This document shows positions 22,774 through 33,187 of a DNA stretch of 64,000 bases, piece after piece (the first letter of the stretch is position 1; every line of letters starts with the position of its first letter). This DNA comes from Solea solea. Its lineage: Eukaryota > Chordata > Actinopteri > Pleuronectiformes > Soleidae. Under the pieces are notes generated by a model. It was not told the origin of the DNA and ran no database searches. It saw nothing but the letters and a program-made list of their open reading frames with translations. The stretch is from assembly GCF_958295425.1 (NCBI RefSeq), contig NC_081140.1, positions 10,935,433 to 10,999,432 of the forward strand. The letters run 5' to 3'. The position numbers and the translations under genes were made by a program.

Positions 22774-25612
22774 TGCAGCCTCCTCGGTCAGTGTGCAGTG
22801 AGAACTGTCAGCCAGGAACCAGGAAAGGGATCCGCCAGGGAGAGCCAGTCTGCTGCTTTGACTGTATCCCATGTGCTGACGGAGAGATCAGCAACTCAAC
22901 AGGTCTGTAAACATTTTCCATAAACACATCATTTGTTTTGAAGGTCCAGTGTATAACATTTATGGGTAGACAATGAAAACACAACCCATAAGGGTGTTTG
23001 TGTTAGCGTCTAATCACTTTAAGATAATAATCGTTTGGTTTTCATAGCCTGAGAATCGGCCTCTCATATGTACTTTTGTCGAGGGCCACGCTTTATTTGC
23101 TTTATTTAGGACACTCGTGGACATAATGCATTCCCTAGCACCTTACTCTAACCTTAATCATCACAACTAAGCACCAAGTGTCCTCAGGGACCCACTGCCC
23201 TTTCCCTGCTCCAACACACCTGATTCAAATAATCAGCTCGTTATCAAGCTCTGCAGAAGCCTGATAACGAGCCATTCATTTGAATCAGGTGTGTTGGAGC
23301 AGGGAAAGTCTAAAACATGCAGGGTAGGAATGGGAAATACTGCCTTAATCTAACCCTAACCTAAACCCCAAAAAGACAAAATGTTCTCACTTTGCTAAAA
23401 ATGTCCTCCACTCTATACGATTGAGGACATTACATTGACTTACATTCATTTCCTGGTGACTTACTCTAACCACAGCCATAATTACTACTGGACTCATTCG
23501 AACCCTGACCTCAGCCTAACATTCAAAACGAGTGTCTTCACCTTAAAATGTAGTAATTTACATTATGGGGGCTTGATTTTTGTCCCCATAATGTGACTGC
23601 ATAAACAGATTTAGGTCCTTACAACATAAGGAACACACACACACATACACGTACACACATGTGTTATCAGTGCAGACCCTGCTGCTCTCTCATCATTCTC
23701 TCTTTCACAATCTCGACAGATGCTCGTGAGTGTATTATGTGTCATGAAGACGACTGGTCCAATGAGGCTCATGACACCTGTCTGCCCAAAATCATTGAGT
23801 TTCTGGCCTTTGGGGAGCCACTCGGGATCACACTCATTGTCATCTCTGCTGTTGGAGCATTAATTACCATCGGTGTTATGGTGAGAATCACACTTGGTGA
23901 AACATACTTACCTTGTGGTGTAAGGTGCTACATCACGTCGTCCTCTCATGTCGTGGCTGTTGTATTGTTTTTGTGAACCTTTTTTTTCCAGGTGTTGTTC
24001 ATCATAAACATTGGCACTCCTCTGGTGAAAGAAAATGATCCTCTGTTGAGTTTCTCGCTGCTCTTCGCGCTGGTGGTGACCTTCCTCTGCTCCATCGTCT
24101 TCCTCGGGGAGCCTCAGAACTGGAGCTGCATGACCAGCCAAGTAGCTCTTGCTCTGGGCTTTGCTCTTGCCTTGTCCTCCTTAATGGGTGGGGGCAATAT
24201 CTACAATATCTCCTTTTTTTCTCTTTTGTATTCAATGAATCTGTGATCCTGATGTGTTTTTACTCCAGGTAAAGCCGCAGTGTTGATGCTGAGAGCCCAG
24301 GGTTTGAAAAAAATTCGTAACAAAGCCAAAGCTGCAGCCAAAGCAGCCAAAGCAGCCAAAGAAGCAGCTCAAGCAGCGGCGAGCAGTGGCAGCCCTGATG
24401 TCATTGTGACCAACACAAATGCAAACAACAACAATGATACCAATGCCTCTCCTAACCCTGAAGTTGACGCTCTCACCTGTGCCCACCAGAGGGCGATAGC
24501 TGCCGTAGCAACATTAATTCAGGTGTCTTCATATAGAAGAGAATGGCAGCTGGTGTGTGTTGATGTGCTGATCTTATTTTACTGATGTTCTCGTCCCTCT
24601 ACGCAGGCTATTGCATGCACAGTGTGGCTCATCGTCCTTCCTCCTCATCCTATCAAAAACACCTCAGCCCAGAATATCAAGATCATTCTGGAGTGTGACG
24701 AAGGCTCTGTGATCTTCATCTGTTGCATCTTTGCCTATGACATCCTGCTGGCTCTGGTGGCCTTCATCTTTGCGTTCATTGCACGAAAACTGGAGGACAA
24801 CATCAGGTAGGGAACACACAGGTTTCAGGGGAAACAGGTATGCACCATCATTTCTGGTTTATGTAATGTATTCAACATTAAGTGACAGCTTGTACAGCTG
24901 CCCACATTATTATTTACTTAATTTTAGATTTAGTTATTTATTATTATGTATTTGCTAGATTACTAGATTTATTTTGTGACATGTTTTTTTATTGTGAAGT
25001 ACACAGCATTACACATTGTAACATGCAGGTCATTTGAGTTTGACACTCCTGATGTAACTCAAACATTTTGCATTGCATGGAGACAAATTCATGAAATGCA
25101 GAATCTACCGTGGAAAATTATAGGTTAATGACAGACACTAACCCATGTTTTACGTGCACAAACACACAAATAAAACCGTATCGTACAAAAGTAAAATAAG
25201 TAATGGCCTTTGGAGCATCAATCCTTCCTTTGTGGAGCCATATAAGTGTCAAGAACCTTTTATTTCAGCGACATGATGAATGTTTGTTTGTCTGTCTTCC
25301 AGTGAGGGGAAATGCGTGACCTTTGGCATGCTCGTCTTCTTCATCGTGTGGATCTCCTTTGTCCCCGCTTACCTCAGCACACGTGGAAAGTTCATGGTAG
25401 CCGTTCAGATCTTTGCCATCCTGGCCTCCAGCTTCGGCCTGCTGACCTGCATCTTCCTGCCCAAGTGCTACGTTCTGTTAGTCAAACCTGAGCGCAACAA
25501 GGAGGAGCTGATGAGGCCCCGACCCAAACGCGACGGGGCCTCAACTGGGACCTCGGCTTCACTCGCTACAACCGCCACCGAGATCAATGCCACGACTGCA
25601 TCCACCGATTAA
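19620..25612 (+). CDS. Class C GPCR of the V2R/OlfC (CaSR-like) family, complete, 14 exons
   Basis: Probable chemosensory receptor for amino acids. Exons: 19620-19843, 20268-20559, 20639-20881, 21011-21202, 21330-21455, 21597-21769, 22166-22286, 22416-22643, 22779-22902, 23720-23880, 23992-24187, 24269-24522, 24607-24806, 25303-25612; 2844 nt in frame, 947 residues, all GT-AG. Residues 1-24 form a signal peptide. The Venus-flytrap domain keeps Ser155, Ser178, Asp198, Tyr226 and Glu305, each exactly eight positions after the CaSR amino-acid-binding residues Ser147, Ser170, Asp190, Tyr218 and Glu297. A nine-cysteine domain spans about 537-595. Seven membrane segments run from about 609 to 899, with [16 protein letters not shown], and the tail starts [13 protein letters not shown], a V2R-type rather than CaSR-type end. 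Odd points: extra introns split the ligand-binding and membrane exons, and intracellular loop 2 has a Lys/Ala- and Asn-rich insertion. Orthology to a named OlfC subgroup is not decidable here. Confidence 0.92.
22739..22778 (+). repeat. (TA)n(TG)n tract forming the splice acceptor of receptor exon 9
   Basis: An alternating (TA)n then (TG)n tract runs directly into TTGCAG before exon 9, replacing a normal polypyrimidine tract. Length variation here could change recognition of the exon encoding most of the cysteine-rich domain. Confidence 0.8.
23090..23640. repeat. CCCTAACC-containing dispersed repeat in receptor intron 9
   Basis: The sequence GACATAATGCATTCCCTAGC...CTAACCTTAATCATCACAACTAAG at about 23113-23173 matches a second copy at about 36560-36615 (GACATAATGCATTGCCTAGC...). 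It continues after an inserted foldback element at about 23345 with CTAACCCTAACCTAAACC and TGTCCTCA-type motifs. It is a dispersed repeat of unknown class, not telomeric. Confidence 0.5.
23177..23340. repeat. Foldback MITE-like repeat, copy 3, nested
   Basis: This is the best-preserved copy of the family. TTCCCTGCTCCAACACACCT, TGATTCAAATAATCAGCTCG and TTATCAAGCTCTGCAG on the left are mirrored by CTGATAACGAG, TTGAATCAGGTGTGTTGGAG and CAGGGAAAGTCTAAAACATG on the right. It interrupts the repeat at 23090-23640. Confidence 0.7.
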
Positions 25613-25906
25613 TGTGGAGATAATCAGAAATAAACTGAGCCACACATTTCTAATTGCAGTTCATGTAGGTGGGAGTGGTGAAACTGCTTCACTGGGCAAC
25701 TGGTCCAGCTCGTTAGGGTTCCTACTCTTGTTATTTGCATTTTATTTTTAATCTTTATATATATTATTTACACAAAGTTTATATTTATAATAACTCTTGT
25801 AACCCGAGTAGCTTCTCTTGTTTGATTTCAATAAGCGATATCCATGAGGAAAGAAAACTGCTACCTCAATCACTAAACTATTAAACGTGCAAATTCAGTG
25901 ACATGC

Positions 25907-25912
25907 AATAAA
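25907..25912 (+). terminator. Candidate poly(A) signal of the class C receptor
   Basis: AATAAA about 295 bp after the stop codon. Further AATAAA motifs at 26050 and 26173 could serve as alternatives; one at 25629 is probably too close to the stop to be the main site. Confidence 0.35.
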
Positions 25913-28900
25913 TGGTACAAGATACAAGGCAAACCTTTACAGACAATATCATTTTGTCTTTATTAGCTTTGCTATGATTTATGTACGTTCTGTAGATTAT
26001 AACAACTCTGACTGTCAAAGCTGTTGTTGTTTCAGTTTGTGGTAGATGAAATAAAACCAAGGCAGCGTTTATCTCAGATATCTTTCTGCTCTGCTTTTAG
26101 TTGCAAATCAAATTCAAACACATCTGACTTTCTCGGTGTATAACTTTGTTGACACAAGACAGTTAATGGTGTAATAAAATATTATTTTTAGTCACAATAA
26201 TGAATGTGTGTTTTTCATGTTGAAACATTGAATACTTTGTTAGTATTTTATTATGTTCACTTGTAGGCAGTGCTTTCAAATCAGTCATGTATCAAGTATT
26301 ACAGTTAACACTAAGACAGGTCTTATTTCCATTGCTGGCTGTAAGGTTAATGAATGAATGAATGAATGAATGAATGCTAAACATGTGCCAACTGTCACTT
26401 TCTTAATCATTGATAATGTGAGTTAAAAAGTGCAATGTTTTGGTACTTTTTCATCAAAGTTTTAGAAAGTTGTAGCTTTAAAGCTGCACTAACAAGAATT
26501 ATATTTGAATATCGGATCAAATGACTGAAACTACTGAGTGAGAGCCACTTCTGCAGCTTGTAGTTTCTACTGTATCATACTCGAGTGGTAGGGTGAAGCC
26601 AAAGGTTCTCAGTTGCTTGCAATATGCAACGTCACCACTAGATGCCACTAAATCTCACTCATTCAGGTGCCAACCTGGTCTGGATTTACAGTATGTTGAG
26701 AAAGCGTAGCAGACATGGCTTCGTTCCTCGGGACAATGTTTTCATTTATTTAAACTTTGTATTTCTTATCTCCCTCTCAGCTGCTCACTCTTGCTTTGAT
26801 ATTGTTATTTTTTATGTGTGTGTCACACAGGATGTGCATGTGTGCTCCCTAAGAGCTTTCCAGGAATCTGAGAGGGCTGTGAACTGTGTCCAATCCAAAC
26901 TGTCAGTGCGGATGGTGACAATTCGTCCTGGTGACAGAGTGGTAAAGGAACGCGGTTATAATTTATTGTCAGCTGACGGGAGCCGACAGGAACAATGGTG
27001 CTAAATCAAGTGAAAATGTGTGCATGTGGATAGTGTGTGTGTGTGCCGTGCACGTACTACTGTTAAACTGAGAGTTATTTTTGTTTATCACTTTGTTAAA
27101 TCAAAAGCCACTGTTTACCTTGCACTGCCCTTTGTTTTATGATATTTCATAGGTGCAGCAGGTTTAAATGCAACACAAAGAATAGATCTCTGCTGTAGAA
27201 AATATAAGCATCTACCTTCACTTTTCTCTCATCAGCATGAGCACACTTTAATTTCGGTTGCCATTATTCATAAATGACTGTGCCAATGTAAAACTCACTT
27301 TATTAATGAAGAATGGCAACGTTTTAATTGCATTTTTTAAAATCATATACATTTTCTTGTTTGAAACACTTTTATTATTGAGCCACTTGTGCACTTGTGC
27401 TAACCCTGTGCTCCTTCACTTCCTTGTAGCAACAAACGTTCTAAACAAAAACTTGTTTGTATTGGTCAGACGGGAGGTCATGTGACACATTTTTTTAGGA
27501 TATGTGTAATATAAACCTCGAGGAGAGTTTAAAAACCACTGTACTATTAATGAACCTGTGTCGCTTTTGTGATTGGTTTTAAAGGTTAGGACTTCAGAGC
27601 CTCCATTTGTCTCCCTCAGCCTCCGTGTGACTGATAAAGAACTAATTGAGTGTGACACAATCCAAATGAGCTAAATAGCTGATATCGTTAGTTTCTGCTC
27701 CAAAATGAGTGGCCGGCTCACTTTGCAAGGGTGAAATGTGTGTTTGCTGAAAGCAGTTGATAGTTCACTAATGAGCGCACAGACAGGGATTGATCAACTT
27801 TAAACCTCTGGAGACAGAAACTCTGGAGAGACGCCACAAGGAGACTCACTAATCATGAAGACAGGATTGTCCTGCTCTTGTGATTAATCGCTGCAGAAGG
27901 TTGTGAGAGAAAATGACACTCCTTTAAGGTGTCGCTGCTCAGTGTGTGTGCTGTGTTTGTGTAATGAACACATTTGCAAAGGGGCAGTATGTTTACCAGC
28001 AGAGGAGGATATTAACCGTGAAGATGAGTCACATACATGTGTCGAAAAGCAAATTTATTTTTCAATTTCCGTCCGAATTATACCTTGTCGTGTTATGTGA
28101 ATATGACAGATGATGAATGATAAATATTAACTCCTCATCTTCAGTTTTCCCTGCATGGGAACTGAAAAGCAAACATTTGTTGTTAGACACATGAAACTGC
28201 CCTGTTTGTCATGCCACACTTCTGTCACTGCGTGTCACTATGTGGAAGCTTAGATGGGCCTCGTAATACTCTTCTATGCATCTCCTCAACATGCATGACA
28301 TTACGTTCAAGACACATGCAAAGTCTATCTCCTCTAATGTTTCCAGCAGTTATTTCAGTTATTTCATTTCTCAATAAAGGGGAATTACATGTGTGCCTAA
28401 ATAATAACACAACAGCCTGTGGGTGAAAAGGGAGAGGCTCAAGTTTAGTTCTGCTAATTTAATAGTGAAGACAGCAGCTGTTCCTGTTTACTCCATATGG
28501 TTTTGGCACCTGTGTGTGTGTGTGTGTGTGTGAATGTGTGTCTTATATCTTTAACGTTTCTAATGCCACCAAGTGGCCTATATTCCAATCACCATCTCTA
28601 ATGAACCTTTCACTGCCTCGTAGATATTTAATACATAATATAGATATAGATATGTGTTATATACTGTAAGTGTACAGTTACTGTGGAATATTTGCCTCTG
28701 CTGAACATTAGAAAGTTCTTTCTCTCGGAGGATGTGAATGTACATGTTCCTGTTTTACTCTGTGACCCAGTACTTACAAGGGTCATTCTCACATGCCTGA
28801 AAGTGTTTCTAGCCTTTACTGTCAGTTAGGGTTAACACTTTTTATCCAAAATTTGAGATTTCCATTTGAACTTGGGGAAAACATTTCAAACTTGAACTTT

Positions 28901-29049
28901 AAAAAGACATTTAAGTTCAAAATAAACAGCCCAGAAGTGCACCAGACTCTCTGGGATAATTACCTCTCTTGGACCATCACAAAAACAAGACTAATGTTAA
29001 AAATAGTTCTAAGGTTTTGCTGTGAAAATGGAGGACACAAGCAAGCTCA

Positions 29050-29183
29050 CTCACTCACTCACTTACTCATCTTCTTCTGCATCTACCCCACTATCCTCCA
29101 CATGAGGGTTGCGGGGGATGCTGGTGCCAATCCCAGCTGACACAGGGCGAAAGGCGGGGTACACCGATCCAATTTGCCTAATC
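29050..29183 (-). mobile_element. Retroposed repeat flanked by 14-bp target-site duplications
   Basis: CACAAGCAAGCTCA occurs at 29036-29049 and again at 29184-29197, bracketing a 134-bp insert. The insert begins with a (CTCA)n tail complement and contains CATGAGGGTTGCGGGGG and GCCAATCCCAGCTGAC, placing it in the same family as 6722-7015 but reversed. The tail plus duplications indicate insertion by target-primed reverse transcription. Confidence 0.75.
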
Positions 29184-31219
29184 CACAAGCAAGCTCAACT
29201 TGACTATTTTCAAAGGAATAACATGCCATGTTAAATTGATTTAAATTAGAATTTTGTAAAAAGTGACAGCCCTACTGTCAGTCGTAGTTATATGTTTTAT
29301 GTGTTTAAGCTGCTGCACCACAGTAAGTAACACTTTCACCTTGCCATAGGTCCACACAGAAATATCCACAACATTACTTTTCTCCATTGCTGTTCCTTGT
29401 TCAACTGCAAAGTATAGATTTCCTTTAAAACTGCATTTTCAGACTAACATATTTTTGTGGGAGAAGCCTCACACACACACACACAAAGCCACTGAAGCAT
29501 TCTAGCTTTTGACCTCAAGGTTAAGCAGGTGAGTCAAATGTTTGTGCTCGCATTCTCTCAGAGTGACGCCAACTGATGTCTGCTCAGGATTACTTTGGTC
29601 TGTAACCGCTAAAGTAGGATGGATATGGATGGATAACTTGAGCTGAATATCTGAGAACGGTCCAGAACCGGTTAAGCTTCACTGTGGAAAACTCCACTGT
29701 TGCAATGAACAGAATAAGTACACTTGTTCTTTTTACTGTGGTGAAACAGCTGTCACTGTCAGTGATAGACTAAAACAGAATCAAGCACACGTCTAGTCTA
29801 TTACATAAGACCATGTGTATGTGTATGTGTGTGTGTGTGTGCGTGTGTACATTCTACACTATCAGTTTGCGTGTCACTGGTGTTTCAGGATGAAGGACTT
29901 GAATGACAGATTTTGTCCTTGCTAGAATTTCCCTCTCGGTGACCGAGCTGTTACAGACACGTCAGATTGGATTCACTTTGTGTGATGAATCTCCTCACAC
30001 GGCGACCGTGAGGTGCACCAGGTCGTCCAGCTGAAGTCATGTGCACTGCAGGTCTGTGTGAGGCCGTGCTGTTTTACCTTAAGAGACCTGCACTAAATCA
30101 GGTTGTACCATGACGTGTCAGTTAAATCAAACATGTTATTGAAGTCCCAGACTTTCGACCAGGGTCTGTTGGGATGTTCAAGGTCACGTCCACAATGACA
30201 CACTGTGTTAAATCAGGTAAGATATCTGCAGTCTGCAAGTGAATTCAGACCAAACATGTACTACAGACTCCTGTATAATTGTACTGAGTTGCTTCAGCAG
30301 ACTCACGCCAGGTCCAACTCAACTGCTTCCTGTACCAGAACAGCATGCCTTGCCATTCAACATCTTCTGAAAGGAAGTAGTGCTCGTGCTGCATACTGAG
30401 CACGAGCCAAATACTACTCATCTTTGCTGTTTGTGCAAAACTCCCCCCATGTCCAACTCAGACCAGCTGTTGGCCAAAGACACAGAGCTTCACTGCTCGG
30501 TCAGCACTGATCTCTGCCTTACCCCAGACCCCTCAGATCCTGAGAAGTGAGATATCGGTCTCTCTTTACGAGGCTGAATAATTTAAAGCTGACACCCCAT
30601 CACTGATTTATTCACTTGACCTCAAAGGACACTGATCTCTGAGTATCGGCTTAGATATCAGGGGGATCCTCGGCCTACACCGCTTGACCACAGAGACTCA
30701 TTTGATGGACACGGGCATCTTGATCGGTTAATTGGATATTAGACCGATTACGGACCTCGTTCAAACAGACTACATTGGTTGGGGTCAAAGTTGACAACCT
30801 CAATGAACACACATTGTTTAGTTCTCTATGTAAAAAAGGAAAGACAATGGTTTTCATGATCCTATTTAGAGGAGAGTAGATAAGTAGATGATAACGCATG
30901 GCACATGCGAGTGGACACAGTGTGATTGACCAATAGGTGTGTGCAGGTGATGCCTGGGAACTTCCACTTTCAAAAACTGACATGGCACAGGTCAAATCAC
31001 AAATCTTGAGGGTTCAAAACGGGAGTTTGTTTTCTAACTTGTTGGTTGTCTTAATTGGGGGTGGAATTAAGAAATCCAGGATATCTAAGAAAGTGGAGCT
31101 TGACCTATGCTACTAATTCATACTGGCTGGATAAGTAGGCGTGGCTTGGTGAAGCCAGGTGAAACTAATTCTGGTAAGTGTGCATTCACGCTCTTTTTAG
31201 TAGACCCTGAAGTCGATCA

Positions 31220-31339
31220 CCTATTAATAAGTATTTCCGGTCTTCGGGCGCACACGTCTGTCTCGTTAAACCTTTGCGCAGAGCGAGACACGCACATAGA
31301 TACACCCTCGCAGTAACAGTAACTTGGAGGACTAACCTG
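31220..31339 (+). promoter_or_regulatory. CpG-enriched start region of a candidate small gene
   Basis: CpG dinucleotides cluster from about 31220 to 31500 (CTTCGGGCGCACACG, GCGCAGAGCGAGACACGC, ATGCCGGCGGAAGCGG), unlike the flanking DNA. The patch lies directly upstream of an ATG exon with a perfect GTAAGT donor, which fits a promoter/5' UTR. No TATA box was recognised. Confidence 0.4.
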
Positions 31340-32425
31340 ATGCCGGCGGAAGCGGAAATGCCTCCGCTCGCTTCTCTGTAAGTTGTGCTAACTTTACTAG
31401 CGCTTAATTGACGGTTTCATCATAAAAAAGAATCACCAAACGCCTTTATCTCGCTGCAATTTTCGGCTGACCAGACGAACGTCGCCATAAAGCAGCAAAC
31501 GAAAGACAGAGGGAGGAATTACACTTGTTCTTTCTTTCTCCACGAGCTGAGAAGAAGGACTGGCTAACTAGTTACCCTCAGACCAGTGCCATGTTTTATT
31601 TTCCCTGAAGAAGTCTGGATTTAGACCGGTATTACAGACATCTGAAAGAGCAAAATGTGAAAGAGAAGCTTGCATGTTTAAAGGAGAGACGGGCAAAATG
31701 CAAATGCCTGAAATGCCTGAAAGTTGTGTATTTTTATTTTCATTAGATTTAATCTTTTAAAACAATAGTATCAGGCATGAAAATGGTGCTTTGGCGTGTC
31801 CTAGTGGTGATATGCAGTAACTGCATATCACCACTGGGCTATGTAACCACATTGTGGTTATATAACCACATTGTGGTTATATAGCTGTTTCCGGGCAGGT
31901 GGAAATGAGGAAGACCACAGAGAAGGTTTATGGATGTTGTGAAGGAGGACATGAGGACAGTTGGTGGAACAAAAGAGGTCACGAGATGGGGCATGATGGA
32001 GGCTGATGATCTGCTACAGCGACCCCTAAAGGGAGAAGCTATAAGAAGGTTTGGACACAGCTCATGACTTACACACTCCACTCTGTATCCAAGTGCTGTT
32101 TCTCCTCTCCTCCCATCTCAGACTGACTTTGAACTGTGTGTGATAAAGCTTTTGTTCTTTTTTTGTGTCCCTCACTCTTTAGGCGTGGAAAGAGTTCATG
32201 CATGCTGTGGCCCGAAAGCATTTGAATGTAAAGTCCATCAAACAGACTCTGGTAGGTGTATTGGTGTGTTTTTTTTTTTTTTTTTTTTTGTTTTTTTTCA
32301 ACAAACAAAGAAAACGTGCTCACATGTTGTTGTGTTCTGCAGCCAAACATCTGTGTTTTAAACATTGTTATGCTTGGGAAAGGTGTAAATTTGTGTTTCT
32401 CCCACCACAGCATGGAGTCTTATGA
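31340..32425 (+). CDS. Candidate unrecognised small gene (about 77 residues, 4 exons)
   Basis: Proposed exons: 31340-31377 (MPAEAEMPPLASL..., donor CT|GTAAGT), 31611 or 31614-31722 (LDLDRYYRHLKEQNVKEKLA..., acceptor after TTTTATTTTCCCTGAAG), 32183-32251 (AWKEFMHAVARKHLNVKSIK..., acceptor CTCACTCTTTAG, donor GTAGGT), and 32411-32425 (HGVL then stop). An AATAAA follows at 32549. The first two exons join in frame with either of the tandem NAGNAG acceptors, and exon 3 is a phase-0 69-nt exon with strong borders. The weak point is the exon 2 donor (AAA|GTTGTG); without it the frame reads on to a stop at 31744-31746, giving a 57-residue product. The peptide is basic, Lys/Cys-rich in the middle, and has no signal peptide or recognised domain. 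I do not recognise the family. Confidence 0.33.
31803..31883. repeat. Palindrome cluster
   Basis: A perfect 15-bp inverted repeat (31803-31817 with 31821-31835, loop TAA; AGTGGTGATATGCAG) is followed by two tandem copies of a palindromic unit AACCACATTGTGGTT with TATAT linkers at about 31845-31883. It lies in the proposed intron 2 of the small-gene candidate, just before a retrotransposon tail, and probably marks a transposon terminus. Confidence 0.8.
31890..32055 (+). repeat. 3' tail fragment of a non-LTR retrotransposon-like repeat
   Basis: Contains GGACATGAGGACAGTTGGTG, GATGGAGGCTGATGATCTGC and CGACCCCTAAAGGGAGAAGC followed by ATAAGAAGG. It shares its end with the minus-strand fragment at 1310-1362. 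No reverse-transcriptase frame is left. Confidence 0.5.
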
Positions 32426-32548
32426 CACAAGGAATGGTGTTAAGACTCAGAGACTCTGAAGTGGTCTGCGAGCTGTGCAAATATAGAGTAGTCACTCATA
32501 CCAAGTCTGGAGATAAAGGGAAACATTCTGCAACATGTGCTGTGTGTT

Positions 32549-32554
32549 AATAAA
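32549..32554 (+). terminator. Candidate poly(A) signal after the small gene
   Basis: AATAAA in GTGTTAATAAATGTTAA, about 125 bp after the proposed stop codon of the small-gene model. Confidence 0.35.
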
Positions 32555-33187
32555 TGTTAATTGCCATGCTTCAAATAATTTAAATAATTTGCGTTGCGTT
32601 TATTGTCTAAATCCACACTCGCATTATTATTTTATTTTCTCGTTTGACTACCAACAGGTCCACAATCATTCCATTGTGTATGGAGATAGACAGATTGCTA
32701 TTAATAAATATATAATTAAAATAGTGCTCTGAACGCATCTGTTTTTTTTTTGTGTGTGTGTTTGCATGTGCGTGTGCGTGCATGCAAACATTGTCGTCAT
32801 CCTGGCATGTGTGTCTCCTTCCTTTTAGGCCATTGCAGCCTGTGACGAGACAAGGAAACCAGGATCCTGTTTCAGGCTTGATGAGGCTATAAGAGAGGTA
32901 GAGAGCACACTTCACAGGCAGAAAGAAAGGCAGACAGAGTGACAGACAGAAGTCAGAACAAACAGCAGAAAAGAGCAAGTTGAGGAAGTGAATTACAGAA
33001 GATGAGAGAGACAGAGAGAGGTGACCTGAAATGGCAGACAAAACAAGCTTTTCTTAGACATGCATGACTGATCTTCCCTAAAGAACGGCAACCAAGGACT
33101 AAGTCACACTTGGGAACTCTGAAGTTCCTCCTCTTTGACTTGTCCCCTGAACTCTGCCCTTGAGCGAAGGGGGCACCTTTTGGGGCC

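Larger units (their letters stand above)
25613..31219. other. Intergenic region between the receptor and the candidate small gene
   Basis: No coding gene is supported. An ATGA tetranucleotide run lies at 26351-26376. A fish repeat fragment with GCAACGTCACCACTAGATGC lies near 26480-26660, related to fragments near 22940 and 49240. TG tracts are at about 28510 and 29826. A retroposed element with target duplications is at 29050-29183. Open frames of 60-120 codons in this stretch lack splice context and family resemblance. Confidence 0.55.

Noticed and set aside
23340..23375. CTAACCCTAACC runs resembling interstitial telomeric repeats (also near 36590 and 4900)
   Set aside because: The hexamer periodicity breaks after one or two units and the flanks match each other as a dispersed repeat, so these are not telomeric tracts.
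26642..27004. 120-codon open frame on the + strand
   Set aside because: It begins in a dispersed repeat fragment and has no recognisable domain, promoter patch or neighbouring exon.
30205..30399. 64-codon open frame with a short inverted repeat near its end
   Set aside because: There is no start-region signature, no splice partner and no recognisable protein.
32429..32550. Open frame MVLRLRDSEVVCELCKYRVV... suggesting a BED-type zinc finger
   Set aside because: Only a CxxC and later His/Cys residues are seen; spacing and the aromatic hallmark of BED fingers are missing, and the frame conflicts with the proposed small-gene reading.
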